A DNA stretch of 17,309 nucleotides from Rodentolepis nana (lineage: Eukaryota > Platyhelminthes > Cestoda > Cyclophyllidea > Hymenolepididae). Positions 8,141 through 17,289 of the stretch are shown here, piece after piece (the stretch's first letter is position 1; each line of letters starts with the position of its first letter). The notes below the pieces were generated by a model that ran no database searches, was not told where the DNA came from, and was given only the letters and a program-made list of their open reading frames with translations. A program made the position numbers and the translations under genes. The stretch covers positions 1 to 17,309 of the forward strand of contig UZAE01013304.1 in the NCBI GenBank assembly GCA_900617975.1. The letters run 5' to 3'.

Positions 8141-11100
8141 CCAATAATACGTTTTACTCAAACGGGGATTGGCATACTATGAGGCCAATAAAAGTTGTTA
8201 AAAGAAATAACATCTAATCTTGTTTTGAAGTTGCTCCATTTCCTATTAGTACACCAAATAAATTGATCTTTGATTTATTTATGGAGAAGTTTGACATATT
8301 TACAGCTTGGGATTTATACTTCCCATGAATCAACAATACCTTCCTTTAACTTTTTTGCCACTAGAAATAGAAGGTAGAAATGACAAGAAACAAAGAACGA
8401 GAAGAATTTTTTTGATTCTGATCCCCCTTGTTAAAGACAATTGTCATTTTTTTAAATTAGTAAAAAGGTGAATAGTAAAATTTGGTCAATTTTTAAATGG
8501 CAAACTAAATTATTGTACATTTACAAAAAAGTCTTTTTAAAAAAAGCATAAAACTTACACTTTCCAACAATAAATGTGTTCATTTTTACATTATTTTGAG
8601 TAAGTTGCCACGGCGTGCTTTTTCACAGGTCCTTTGAAGGGGGTTCCGTTAATAGCTCATATATTTTTTAAACAAATTTGCGTGGCGTCACTGTTGAAAC
8701 ACATTTTGTATAGTACTCCTTTCATTGCTTATTAAAGGGCAAAAAATTTTGCCTATCACGTGGTGAATTGAAAATTCACCTATATCACTTCGGATATTTT
8801 TTCACATTCATTTGAACCTCTAACTAGTAGTGTTTGAAAATGCACAGAATCATTACTCAGGTTGAATCTAAATGCCTCAAGTATATTCATCTTTCTAAAT
8901 CCCAGCATAAACTTGGTTTAAGGTGTGTAAATAACTGATCTCCATTTTCTTTTGGGTAAAATGATAAATTTTTTCATTAGCTTGTCAGGTATTGGGAAAA
9001 AAATCATAGTACAAGTTATCGGTTTATTTGTTAACCTAATTAACGCGTAGCTTGGAGTGGTTACTACATAAACAAGCACTCTGGCAATCACCTTAGAGGC
9101 CTAACTAGCTAATCTCTAACAGGGGAATCTAGCATAACACTTTACTCTCAAAATTGACCAGATTACTTTCATGGTTGCAGGAGTGAAGAGTGTTTCCTAC
9201 ATCTTTATGACGAATTGATAAAAATGATCAGTAATTAAATGCAATAATCTCAACTTTGAATTAATACTAGTCGAGGATTAACCAAGAACGTACACAAGAC
9301 TGTACTTTCCACAATATTTTAATGCTCAATGGCGTTGTATATATCACAAACTTTAAGATTAAAATTAATTTTTCCAATGAACTGAAGCTTTTCCACTTAA
9401 TTAGAAGAATATTATTAATGTTTGATCGTTTAAAGAGACCCCCGCCGAATTTTATACTAACGATGTGAATGAAACTTGACCTTCGAAGTTTCAATGCTCT
9501 CATATTTTACAAGTTGCTAGTGAAGAATTATGTACCTTTCTGAAAAATATCAATTGTTACAAGCAAGCAGGCATTTACTTGGTTTCGTTCGCATTCCTTT
9601 CAGTTGAAGCTCTACACCTAAGAAAAGTAGCATGCAGGTCGATTTGTTCATGAGGGACCAGTAAAATCACAGACTTGAATTTCGTCTGATTGTCTTGACC
9701 AAGACCTTTTGAAGTTGTCCTTTCTGTGTTTTTTGGTTTAGTGCAAGTTTCGAAGGACTAATAAGCTGAAGCAGTTCTGTATTCATCATGTCTATGCTAA
9801 ATATTGGCTATAATATTTACCACCTCGCAGAGGTTAGCAAGGCTTTAGGGCTGGTTTTTGTCAGATGGAACATCTAAAATTTTTCTACTTCTAGTGCAAT
9901 AATAGTAATTAAACTGGTGTATTTGCTTCACCAGTTCGTTTTGTCTAGACGGACATTAATCAAATTGTCTGGGTGTACATAATTTAATATTGTAGTAATA
10001 TATGTAAGATTAAGTATTTAGAAATATAAATTTTCATTGGAACTGTCGTGTCATATACTTCTACTTAAAATTGGAGCCTTGAAAACGAAATGAAATGTGT
10101 TTAGGATCCTGGTAACTGTGTCAGTGGTGAAATACTATGGTGTCTAGAGAATGCAAAAAATTTGGGCATAATCCGTTGGAAAATTAAAATTTAATATTGA
10201 CGAAAAAGCATCGTCAATACTTCCAAAAATTGCAGAGTTGAGGTTTTAAATAAAATTTATCCCTGGAACTTTAGAACAACTGACTAATTAGTCCCTTGAA
10301 AATGATTTCCAGAGAAATTGTTCCTTGAATTTAACCCTTTTGGTGGGTGCATGAAGCAAGCTATATTCTATTAAGAAAAATGTACTAAAAATTACGTGAC
10401 AACTTTTAATTAGAAAAAAGAGAAAATCAATCTTTTCCTTATCCTAAAAGTAGTTAAAGTTGAACATTTTTATTTTTACCGTAGTAGTGGGAAAATTAAA
10501 CAATTACCGGGTTACTGCCCAATATTTTATCATCATTTGCTATTTATATTTTGACATGGCCTCCTTCTTACTCCTCAACTTATTCTGTTTGGAATTTGAT
10601 GAAATCTCTACTAAATGAACTGTACGCTGGAAGTACCTTCATTATCACCCGATTTTCTACAATTTATTGAGTCTTTTATGGTCATTCTTGGGTGAAAAAC
10701 GATTTTATGCAATGATGTGATTTAATTATTCAAATTTTAAAATTTAAATAAAGAAAGTAGGTCTGAATGTATTCGTAACTATATTTATTAAGACTAATTG
10801 GGCTTAACATAGACAAGTAATTTTAAATGCAAGTGCTTTTTAGTGCTTGCTGTTTAACTATACCTTCCTAGGGATTTCTGAGTGGACGTCTTTGAAGGTC
10901 CTGGTTCAAGTCAAATGAATTAAAACTTGAATAGATGCTGGTTTGCACACACCAAGGGCTGGAAGTTAGATGACTTTTCAAAGTCACATATTTCTTGTTC
11001 AAGTGAATGAAGGTAAATAAATGGCCACCCTCACAGCACTAAATTATAGGTTTGGCTGCGATTTCCTGATAAAAAGGCAGAACCATTTCCCATTATGGCT

Positions 11101-11698
11101 AATCATTTTTTAACAGTTTCAACAGTTATAAAGGGAACGTAAGTGCGAAATTCATTTTACATCTTCGAACTTCCATATTTGTGCCACACAGTGCTATTAA
11201 GTCATTTCGAAATAATAGTAAATAAATTAATTTTTAAAAGTAACTATAAGAATGAAGGTCAGCTAAATATCTTCCTTTGAGAACTCTAATATTTGATTTT
11301 ATCTTTATTTCTAATATTAATAAATTAAGGAAAAATTCTTTAACTGGTTGTTTAACCTAACCGAGCTTTTATGCATTGCGAACATTTTCATAATTTTTGT
11401 CCCAATATCAAAGGAATTTCGAGATCTTAGATGAAGATTTATAGAAGAATTTAATTTACCACAAAAGCTAAAATTATTATCTACTTACTCATATTTCAGG
11501 CGAAAAAAGATTTAATTATACAAAAGCAGTTTAATGAGTTCCGAGTATATCAGAATTTAAGAAATCACATGGTAATAATTGAACTTCGATATAGTTGAAT
11601 ACTGCCAAAAGACAAAGTAATGCCTTCGAAATTCAAATAGAATGAGACCCTAAATATTCTAGCTCCATTATCGTCTTCCTTTCTCTTAACCATTCCGT
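8141..11698. other. No recognised gene; long AT-rich stretch
   Basis: About 3.5 kb with no convincing coding frame; the only tracked-size frame (minus, 9503-9267, 78 residues) lacks a known motif. No copy of the SINE-like or LTR families was recognised, which makes this the longest repeat-free stretch of the window. Small palindromes occur, including the pair at 8738-8780 and a 14 bp AAATTTTAAAATTT at 10732-10745. It could be intron or intergenic DNA; the sequence alone does not decide. Confidence 0.5.
8738..8780. repeat. Two adjacent short inverted repeats
   Basis: GGCAAAA-AA-TTTTGCC at 8738-8753 is followed by GGTGAATT-GAA-AATTCACC at 8762-8780. Each has a perfect 7-8 bp stem with a 2-3 base centre, separated by 8 bases. 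No role is evident. Confidence 0.6.
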
Positions 11699-11759
11699 TT
11701 TACCTCTAACCAGAATATCTGTTTTTTAGATGTTATCTGGAGATAGGTTTAGAGGTAAA
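11699..11759. repeat. Imperfect inverted repeat (hairpin)
   Basis: Outer arms TTTACCTCTAA (11699-11709) and TTAGAGGTAAA (11749-11759) are perfectly complementary over 11 bp. An inner imperfect stem pairs CCAGAATATCT with AGATGTTATCTGG, with about 8 unpaired bases on the 3' side. The large bulge argues against a typical microRNA precursor. Confidence 0.5.
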
Positions 11760-12401
11760 GCACTCCGCTATCCTCTTTGTAGCCATTGAGATTGTAATGT
11801 CCTTTCTGTAGATATTCAGCGATGAAAACGATATCGTGATCCCTGATTTAACTAACTGAATTGTACCGCATCAAGAAGGATAACGAAATTTCTAATGAAA
11901 TATTGAGGCTGAAATGGACCTAGTTTTTGTAACTCACATAAATTTTACCATACCTTTAACGTAATAGTATTTAAAAGAAATGAATGAAGTAAACGCCTAG
12001 AAATTTTATTGATTTATTTGAAAAGAGTTCATTTTTTTAAATAAGTGCATTACTATTACTACTACTTATTTTATCTTACATGAATTATTTTATAGCACGA
12101 GGTTAATAGTTTGGGATATTTTGGGGTATAATAGAGCTGGAAATCTTGGGACATGGGTTGGTTGGTAGAGTAGTCAGGCTTTCCGGTGAGTAGCTTAACT
12201 TTTAACGCTCGAATTATTTTTTGAAAAAATGCTCCCAACCGCACTCATGCGTGTTTCACAGCAGATTTTTACCGATGTGATGAATTTTGGAAGTATTACT
12301 GAGCATGTTTCAAACGGCAACAACGCCTTCTTTTACGGATCTAGTACCAATGGAGCTTATTTTGAAAGAGAACCGTACGATACTAAGGGCGTTAAAGTGA
12401 G
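11760..12401. other. No recognised gene; possible edge of retroelement relic
   Basis: A + strand frame at 12229-12420 (63 residues, with NGNNAFFYGSSTNGAYF) runs antisense to the integrase relic. It has a plausible amino-acid mix but no recognised domain. The minus strand here should hold the continuation of integrase, but I could not recognise it. The lower boundary of the element is therefore unresolved. Confidence 0.4.
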
Positions 12402-12561
12402 GCAGTATTTGGTCCACTGACGAGCGTCTTGTTGGATGTTCCTCCATATGCAATGATCGGTGTTCAACGTTCTTGTTGAACGGATGTTTGGTTGCGACAA
12501 TCCATGGTCGAAATCTTCCGGCGTGTGTTTGCCTGACGATTGGTCTCGGCCTGCCGGTTGA
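12402..12561 (-). pseudogene. Gypsy integrase zinc-binding domain relic (H2C2)
   Basis: Fragment of the N-terminal zinc domain of a Ty3/gypsy integrase, which inserts element DNA into the genome. Two overlapping minus-strand frames must be joined. One carries STGRPRPIVRQTHAGRF (12561-12511); one base away, the next frame carries FDHGLSQPNIRSTRTL, then IWRNIQQDARQWTKYC (12512-12402). The arrangement follows the family pattern HxxxHPxxR...W..I..D...W...C..C. The second His has become Gln in DHGLSQP, and the second Cys is lost after YC, so zinc binding is destroyed. No catalytic DDE core follows that I can recognise. The upstream neighbour is a protease-like relic, so reverse transcriptase and RNase H are missing between them. 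Confidence 0.7.
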
Positions 12562-12635
12562 AATGCAGTTGTGAGTTGGAGTTTTGGGGACCTGTAAGGG
12601 TAGGCTCTCAAAGAGCATTGTGCTCCGGTTGTTAT
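12562..12635 (-). pseudogene. Possible gypsy aspartic protease relic
   Basis: The minus strand reads ITTGAQCSLRAYP and then SPKLQLTTAFQPAG. Retroviral-type aspartic proteases of this clade have (I/V)DTGAQ.S followed some 15-30 residues later by LQAANGS-like text, so this looks like the active-site region with the catalytic Asp changed to Thr. A stop codon sits just before the Ile codon. The match is short and made from memory; chance is possible. It is in the expected order between leader/gag remains and integrase. Confidence 0.4.
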
Positions 12636-13011
12636 TCACATTGGGTACAAGGATGAGGTTCTTAAGTCTCGAAGAGATGGACATTCGAAACGCAACATGC
12701 TCCGGCTGTTGCCTGTTTCCAAGGGCGTTCTGTGGGAGTCATAGTCAGTGAAAGGAGAGAGTTGGGGTGCCGTTCTTGGGCAGAAACCATCAGATGAGGA
12801 GAGCAATGTGAAGAACAATCGCGTCGCCGATGAGAGATGGTGTCTCTGTTGAGCGGAAGTCAGGATCTGACCTGTTGTGAGAAACGGCAGCGGACGTAAG
12901 GTGAAGATCATTCAAGTAGAAAGGGATCACCGAGTGAATTGAGGGATAAGGAGAGAAAATCCCGATGCCAGTGAGCGATTGTTTCTCTGCTGAGTGTTTG
13001 AAGTCAAGCTT
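12636..13011 (-). mobile_element. Gypsy element leader and unrecognised internal remains
   Basis: The part next to the primer-binding site (about 12950-13011) matches the leader at 2739-2822, including the gccagtgagcgattgtttctc block. The rest has minus-strand open pieces (12911-12636 and 13026-12790) with no recognisable Gag motif. Comparison with the relic at 1761-2733 shows that the main Gag blocks are absent here, so gag was largely deleted. Confidence 0.55.
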
Positions 13012-13025
13012 TGTCAGGGTCACCA
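13012..13025 (-). promoter_or_regulatory. Primer-binding site for tRNA priming
   Basis: On the minus strand TGGTGACCCTGACA starts with TGG, the complement of the universal tRNA CCA end. It lies three bases (AAT) after the LTR end GCTACA. That position and sequence type are typical of Ty3/gypsy elements. I cannot name the priming tRNA from memory with confidence. Confidence 0.7.
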
Positions 13026-13140
13026 ATTTGTAGCGGATTGCTACTTTTATGAAGCCTGACTAGTCAGAAATCACTGTGGCAGAATATCCAACATCTAGCT
13101 AGACTCCCAGAACTAGCTAAGCTATAGCCCAGCTATAGGG

Positions 13141-13310
13141 GAAACAGACGTGTAGCACGAAATGCGTTTATTCGGTACGTATATTGCATATAAAGGAAAC
13201 AGATGTTTAGCACGGAGCACGTTTATTCTACAGAGGATACAGACGTGTAGCACGGAACATTTATTCAGTAGGGGGAAACAGACGTATAATACGGAACACG
13301 TATATTCAGT
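13141..13310 (-). repeat. Four tandem poly(A)-signal modules inside the LTR
   Basis: Units start (on the + strand) at 13141, 13196, 13236 and 13275, with spacings of 55, 40 and 39. Each has the form gaaacagacgtgtagcacgg followed by gcacgtttattcag. On the minus strand each reads GAATAAACG..., then GT-rich sequence. The AATAAA sites are the tttatt at 13167-13172, 13222-13227 and 13260-13265; the fourth (13301-13306) has changed to AATATA. Unit 1 is longer because of an extra tacgtatattgcatat segment. Copy B has one such unit. Confidence 0.85.
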
Positions 13311-13360
13311 CACAAGAAAAGTGTGTGTACAAACAGTTTAGTTTTATTCAGCTTATTCAG

Positions 13361-13388
13361 TTATAAACACTTGGCGGCTTCTGATTGG
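13361..13388 (-). promoter_or_regulatory. Possible LTR promoter elements (CCAAT, TATA-like)
   Basis: On the minus strand GACCAATCAGAAG (CCAAT complement at 13384-13388) is followed by GTTTATAA (13368-13361). They lie in the U3 part of the LTR, upstream of the poly(A) modules, which fits LTR organisation. The spacing is tighter than in many host promoters, so this is suggestive only. Confidence 0.4.
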
Positions 13389-13450
13389 TCACTCGTATTA
13401 TTATCGTTTGCGCGGAAAGTTATACGGCCGCACGTATTAGTACTTGGACA

Positions 13451-14859
13451 TCTTAATATCAATAGGGAGGACAATATTTTTTCGCAGGTAATTAAACTGC
13501 ATAATAATCACTTTATCTAAAGAGTAAATGAGAGCATTTTGGACTTTCAAGATAACTGAAAATAGTCAAAAAACAAATTAAGATTAAAAGGAGGCGGCAA
13601 TTCGTCAAGTGGAAAAGCATATATTACATCAGAGTTTGCCATTTAATTCTCCAAGAAGTTATTAAAAAAAGAATGCGAAACGCGGCCACTGGTTAAAAAG
13701 ATTAGATATTAATTTAGTTAGTTATTATTGCCCCCATACGAAATGATATAGGAATTTTTAATCAACGGAAAACCACAAATAACATTACAAGCATACTGAG
13801 TCAAAATTTGGTGTTAAATTATTAATTAAAACAGGGAAAAAATTTAGGCGAATTAATTTTGGGTATTTTATAAGCAGGTACAAAATGAGTTTTTATCATC
13901 AAGAGGAAGATTTTAAGACAGAGGATAATAAAGCAGTTTCGTAAGCCTTAATAGGGAAATAGGGAAGGCGAAACAAAAACAATGTCCGTTTTTCAACCTA
14001 CAAAGTGTAAATCTTTGCCATATGAGAATTGGAGCAATAATAGTAAATTACAAAAATGCCAACTGTATATTAAGGTCAGCAGAAAGTAAGCAATAATTTA
14101 TTTTGTAGCGCAACTCCGAACAAGGAATTCCACGACCATAATGCCATATCTTTATGCTCTTTCAAAGATAAAAGCGGTTGAAATGCAATATACCAGAATG
14201 AAAAAAAACGAGGTTTGACACCTGATCCCTGTGAAAATTCCGCTTATATTTTGCTGATCAGTGCGGTAAAGAAGCATAAATATGGAATCAACCTCGCCAA
14301 GCTTATTTTTGAAAAATAGACCTTCTAAAAAGCTGAAACCAAACACTGAATTGCTAGAAGAGAAAGAAATAAGTTACTATCGTTATGATATTCCGATAGG
14401 TAATAATCGTGAAAACAGAAGGTATTGAAAACAGAAATTAATTTGAAGGTATCTAAAAGGGCTCTAAAAACAGAATAAAGGCAATATATGCGATTAAGGT
14501 AAAATGAAAAACCTCGCCATATTACATGGAAATTCGACTGTTTAGACTAGTGTAACATCAATTGTCTTTATATTCTCAGTCATATTACCCAATTAAACAA
14601 TTGAAACTGACAAGTTATGATTCTATACCAATATTTATTACATCTCTAAGATTAATCTTGGATTTTAATATGCAAACAAGTATTATTACCATTTGGGATT
14701 CCTCTGGAATATTGAATGAAGTCAGTCTATTAATCTAATTAGTTAAACAAAATAACCAACCCTACTAATTATTTGGTATAAGAAAATTCACTGAAAATGT
14801 GTCTGAGCAACTTTCAGCTGATATCCATACTATTTTCCTCATTTAAGTTTAACTTATCT
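13451..14859. other. No recognised gene (AT-rich)
   Basis: The short frames at 13323-13520 (+) and 14346-14152 (-) show no known motif; the first begins inside the LTR. No repeat related to the other families was recognised. Confidence 0.5.
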
Positions 14860-14872
14860 ATACTTAATGAGT
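14860..14872. repeat. Target-site duplication, left (copy 3)
   Basis: ATACTTAATGAGT here and ATATTTAATGAGT at 15196-15208 flank the SINE-like copy, with 12 of 13 bases identical. Confidence 0.8.
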
Positions 14873-15195
14873 GGGATGTGTAATACCTGCAACTACATGG
14901 TGTCTCCTGGGCAACATATGCTCTTACACAAAAATTCTATTAACTGGCAGTTGACTTCTGACTCCAAACTACAATGGCTCCATTGTATGTCATATTCGAT
15001 CACTTCCACACTGCTCACTTTACCTTTTCTCTAACTTTGTGTCTGCTTATCTTGTTTTCATCTGTGAATCACTCTTCTGTCCCCCCCCCCCCACTCCACT
15101 TTTTGTGACTTTGATGTTCCTAGCCTCTGTGAAGCCCGAAATCAGACAATGGACTAATGATAACTACCAAAACGCTTGGCATTTGATATAAATAA
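14873..15195 (+). mobile_element. SINE-like retroposon, copy 3 (full length)
   Basis: A ~323 bp copy beginning GGGATGTGTAATACCTGC, aligning to GGGGTGTGCGATAGACTTAC of the other copies with small gaps. It ends in GCATTTGATATAAATAAA. It shares cctgggcaac, ggcagttgacttctgact, tttgtgtctg, tttgatgttcct, gaagcccgaaatcag and gataactacc. A 12-base C run lies at 15081-15092. The 13 bp flanking duplication (one mismatch) and the A/T-rich tail indicate insertion by target-primed reverse transcription, as for SINEs and LINEs. There is no coding capacity, no inverted terminal repeats and no convincing tRNA-type promoter, so an autonomous partner element elsewhere in the genome is inferred. Confidence 0.85.
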
Positions 15196-15208
15196 ATATT
15201 TAATGAGT
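15196..15208. repeat. Target-site duplication, right (copy 3)
   Basis: Second copy of the 13-base flank, directly after the element's A/T-rich tail; see 14860-14872. Confidence 0.8.
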
Positions 15209-16938
15209 AGTCTAAAACAAATCCCAATCAAAATGCATTGTCTGCGTCTTCAGGTCTTTGCTTAATTTTATTCTTTCTACGATATATGCGCTGAAGTAAT
15301 ATTACTTTAGGTTCAATATTGATAACTATATCCATTAGATTTTCGATGTTGAGACATGTAGGCTTCTTTTACCTTGCGACTATACCAAATACTTCCCTCT
15401 CAACAGGAAAATGACGCTATTTTGTTGCAAATATCACCCTATTCGCACCATTTTCCATATTTCTGAAGATTTATTATTATTAAATGCACTTTGACAGTCA
15501 ATGAAGTTGCCAAATAACCACAAAAGAGCACAAACCCCTCAAAAATGAAAAAAAACAATTTAACATGTGAAAAAGGGCGGTTCAAATCTTGAAAAAGGAG
15601 CGTAGTTGTCCTCCCAGAATTACCTTGCATATTTCCTCTAAAAGTAAAACTATGCTACTCTCTTAGATCTACGTTAACAATACGATAGAGTTTGAATATC
15701 TTAAATTATTAATATTCAAATACTCAATTAGACAAAATATGTCATAATAAATATTTTATTAGCTAGCATGCCTCAACTTCTGAAATTAAGAGTCACCTAT
15801 ATTTTTTTGACTGGTTGCATAGAGTAATTTAAGGATGTGATTTTATGAAATTATTACCCATTGCATAGAAGTCTTCATCGAAGTAAAACACCTGTCTATG
15901 GGAAACGAGTAAAATGAGATAAAACGGTGGGATGGAGGTGGGGCGTGAGGTGTGAATTTTACGCAATTTGAATCCGGAACAGGGGAGGGGTTCATTCCGT
16001 CACACCCTAATGGTCAAACATCAATAGTTGAATCCACGATATTTGATGAAAACATTTCTTCGTTTTTGACCGATTACATTCATTCCGAGAGCAGTAATGT
16101 CAATTCGATCTATTTGCATCACTTGCAACCAAGAGCATGGCGCTTAGACACTAGCACACACTTGGTGTGACCGAACTCGCACAGTTAACTTAATGAAAAG
16201 TTGGTTTATTTATTATTCGTAAGAAAATGTCAGTCAAATGGGCCTTGATTTCTTGGAAGGACCCTTTATTCTACTCCAGTTTTTAAAAGGAGGTGAATGA
16301 GCAGAAATAACTACTAAGCTCATTATTTTTAAAGTTTTGGGGAATCATATGTGCCTGGTAGATTTTGACTTAGACTCCTTCTCTAAGGTACGCTCACGTG
16401 AAAAATTCTCGTTCGCACGGTGTTTCACAATAGGATAAAAAAAAATCTTAACAATAATTTTTGATTTGCTATTCTAATTAGGAATTATGGAACCTACTCA
16501 CCTTCAAAGCTTTGCCTGATTTAATCACTCTTGTCTGTTAAATCTCGTAATTTTAACTTTCCAAAAAAATAATTAAGAAAACCATTTTAATTTTGAATAT
16601 ATTCAATGCTAAATGGATAATATTGACAATATTGGTGAATGAAAATGATCAGTTTCATATTTCAGTGATGTTTCTAAGCTCCGATTGACAAGCTAAGGTG
16701 ATCAATCTGCAAGCATACAAAGTGCTCTACTTCAGTGGAAGTATAATTAAGTCATCAACTCCAGTCCTATATCAGTTTTAGTTCACAGTATCATAGTTTT
16801 AATCCCAAGATCCATACCCGTTGTCCCTGAGTTCGTTCATTCGCACGAAGTCCGTGACACCATCTTGAAGCATTCATTGTTTCTTATGACAGAAAAGTAA
16901 TTGTCCTTAGCAATTGAGTTCCATGAAGGATGCGCCAA
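15209..16938. other. No recognised gene (AT-rich)
   Basis: A + strand frame at 15952-16170 (72 residues, rich in Ser, Thr, His and Asn) is the longest on its strand in this part and has a fairly even composition, but no recognised domain. A minus frame at 15630-15439 likewise has none. Nothing else stands out. Confidence 0.5.
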
Positions 16939-16950
16939 TAGTATTGGTAT
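16939..16950. repeat. Target-site duplication, left (copy 4)
   Basis: TAGTATTGGTAT, repeated exactly at 17278-17289, flanks SINE-like copy 4. A perfect 12 bp match indicates a rather recent insertion. Confidence 0.9.
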
Positions 16951-17277
16951 GTTTATTAATTTATATCAAATGGCAGGCGTCTTGATGGTTATCATTAGCC
17001 CTTTAGTTGACTTAGGGCTTCATAGAGGTGAAGGAACATCAAATTGAAAAAAAAGTCGAGAGGGGGGGGGAACAGAAGAGTGTTTCAAAGATATAAGAGA
17101 CAAACACAAAGGTAGAAAAAAGGTGAGGTGAGTACTGTGAGAATAGTCGAATATGGCATAGAGTGAGGTGATGGTAGTTTGAAGTGAGAAGTCAACTGCC
17201 AGTTAATAGACTTTTTTGCCGTATGAATATACGTTGCCCAGGGTGCACCACGTGGAGGTAAGTCTATCGCACACCCC
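16951..17277 (-). mobile_element. SINE-like retroposon, copy 4 (full length, youngest looking)
   Basis: A 327 bp copy on the minus strand, reading from GGGGTGTGCGATAGACTTACC to a tail GATATAAATTAATAAAC. It is bounded by a perfect 12 bp duplication. Landmarks shared with copies 2 and 3 include ccctgggcaac, ggcagttgacttctcact, tctacctttgtgtttg, ttgatgttcct and gaagccctaagtcaac. A 9-base G run on the + strand (17062-17070) corresponds to the C run in copy 3. The exact duplication makes its boundaries the reference for the family. It has no open frame of note. Confidence 0.9.
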
Positions 17278-17289
17278 TAGTATTGGTAT
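17278..17289. repeat. Target-site duplication, right (copy 4)
   Basis: Second exact TAGTATTGGTAT, directly next to the element's 5' end; see 16939-16950. The remaining 20 bases of the window are AT-rich flank. Confidence 0.9.

Larger units (their letters stand above)
13029..13450 (-). mobile_element. Ty3/gypsy 5' LTR, copy C, with internal tandem modules
   Basis: The minus-strand 3' end GTAGCAATCCGCTACA abuts the primer-binding site, so this is the 5' LTR of the element that continues to about 12402. The 3' portion (13029-13145) matches copies A and B closely, for example ctagctagactcccagaactagctaagctat. A tandem array follows (13141-13310), then a stretch not shared with A or B that carries a CCAAT box and a TATA-like sequence. 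The start is placed at TGTCCAAGTA (13450) because it gives a TG end, but copies A and B start TGTGGGACACG, so the boundary is uncertain. No matching second LTR is seen below 12400, so the element lost its 3' end. Confidence 0.7.

Noticed and set aside
7810..8170. tcaaacaggg / tcaaacgggg as target duplication of SINE-like copy 2
   Set aside because: The right copy lies about 20 bases beyond the tail and part of the match is the element itself; too weak.
10732..10745. 14 bp perfect palindrome AAATTTTAAAATTT
   Set aside because: Built only of A and T in AT-rich DNA; expected by chance.
10905..10915. GGTTCAAGTC, a match to the tRNA B-box pattern
   Set aside because: No A box at the right distance and no acceptor or anticodon stems can be drawn.
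12170..12200. gtcaggcttt followed by gtagc, as in the LTR ends
   Set aside because: Only about 10 bases match and the surrounding LTR blocks are missing, so it is not accepted as the 3' LTR of the 12.4-13.4 kb element.
15584..15595. GGTTCAAATC, another B-box-like match
   Set aside because: The upstream 70 bases are A-rich without cloverleaf pairing; chance match.
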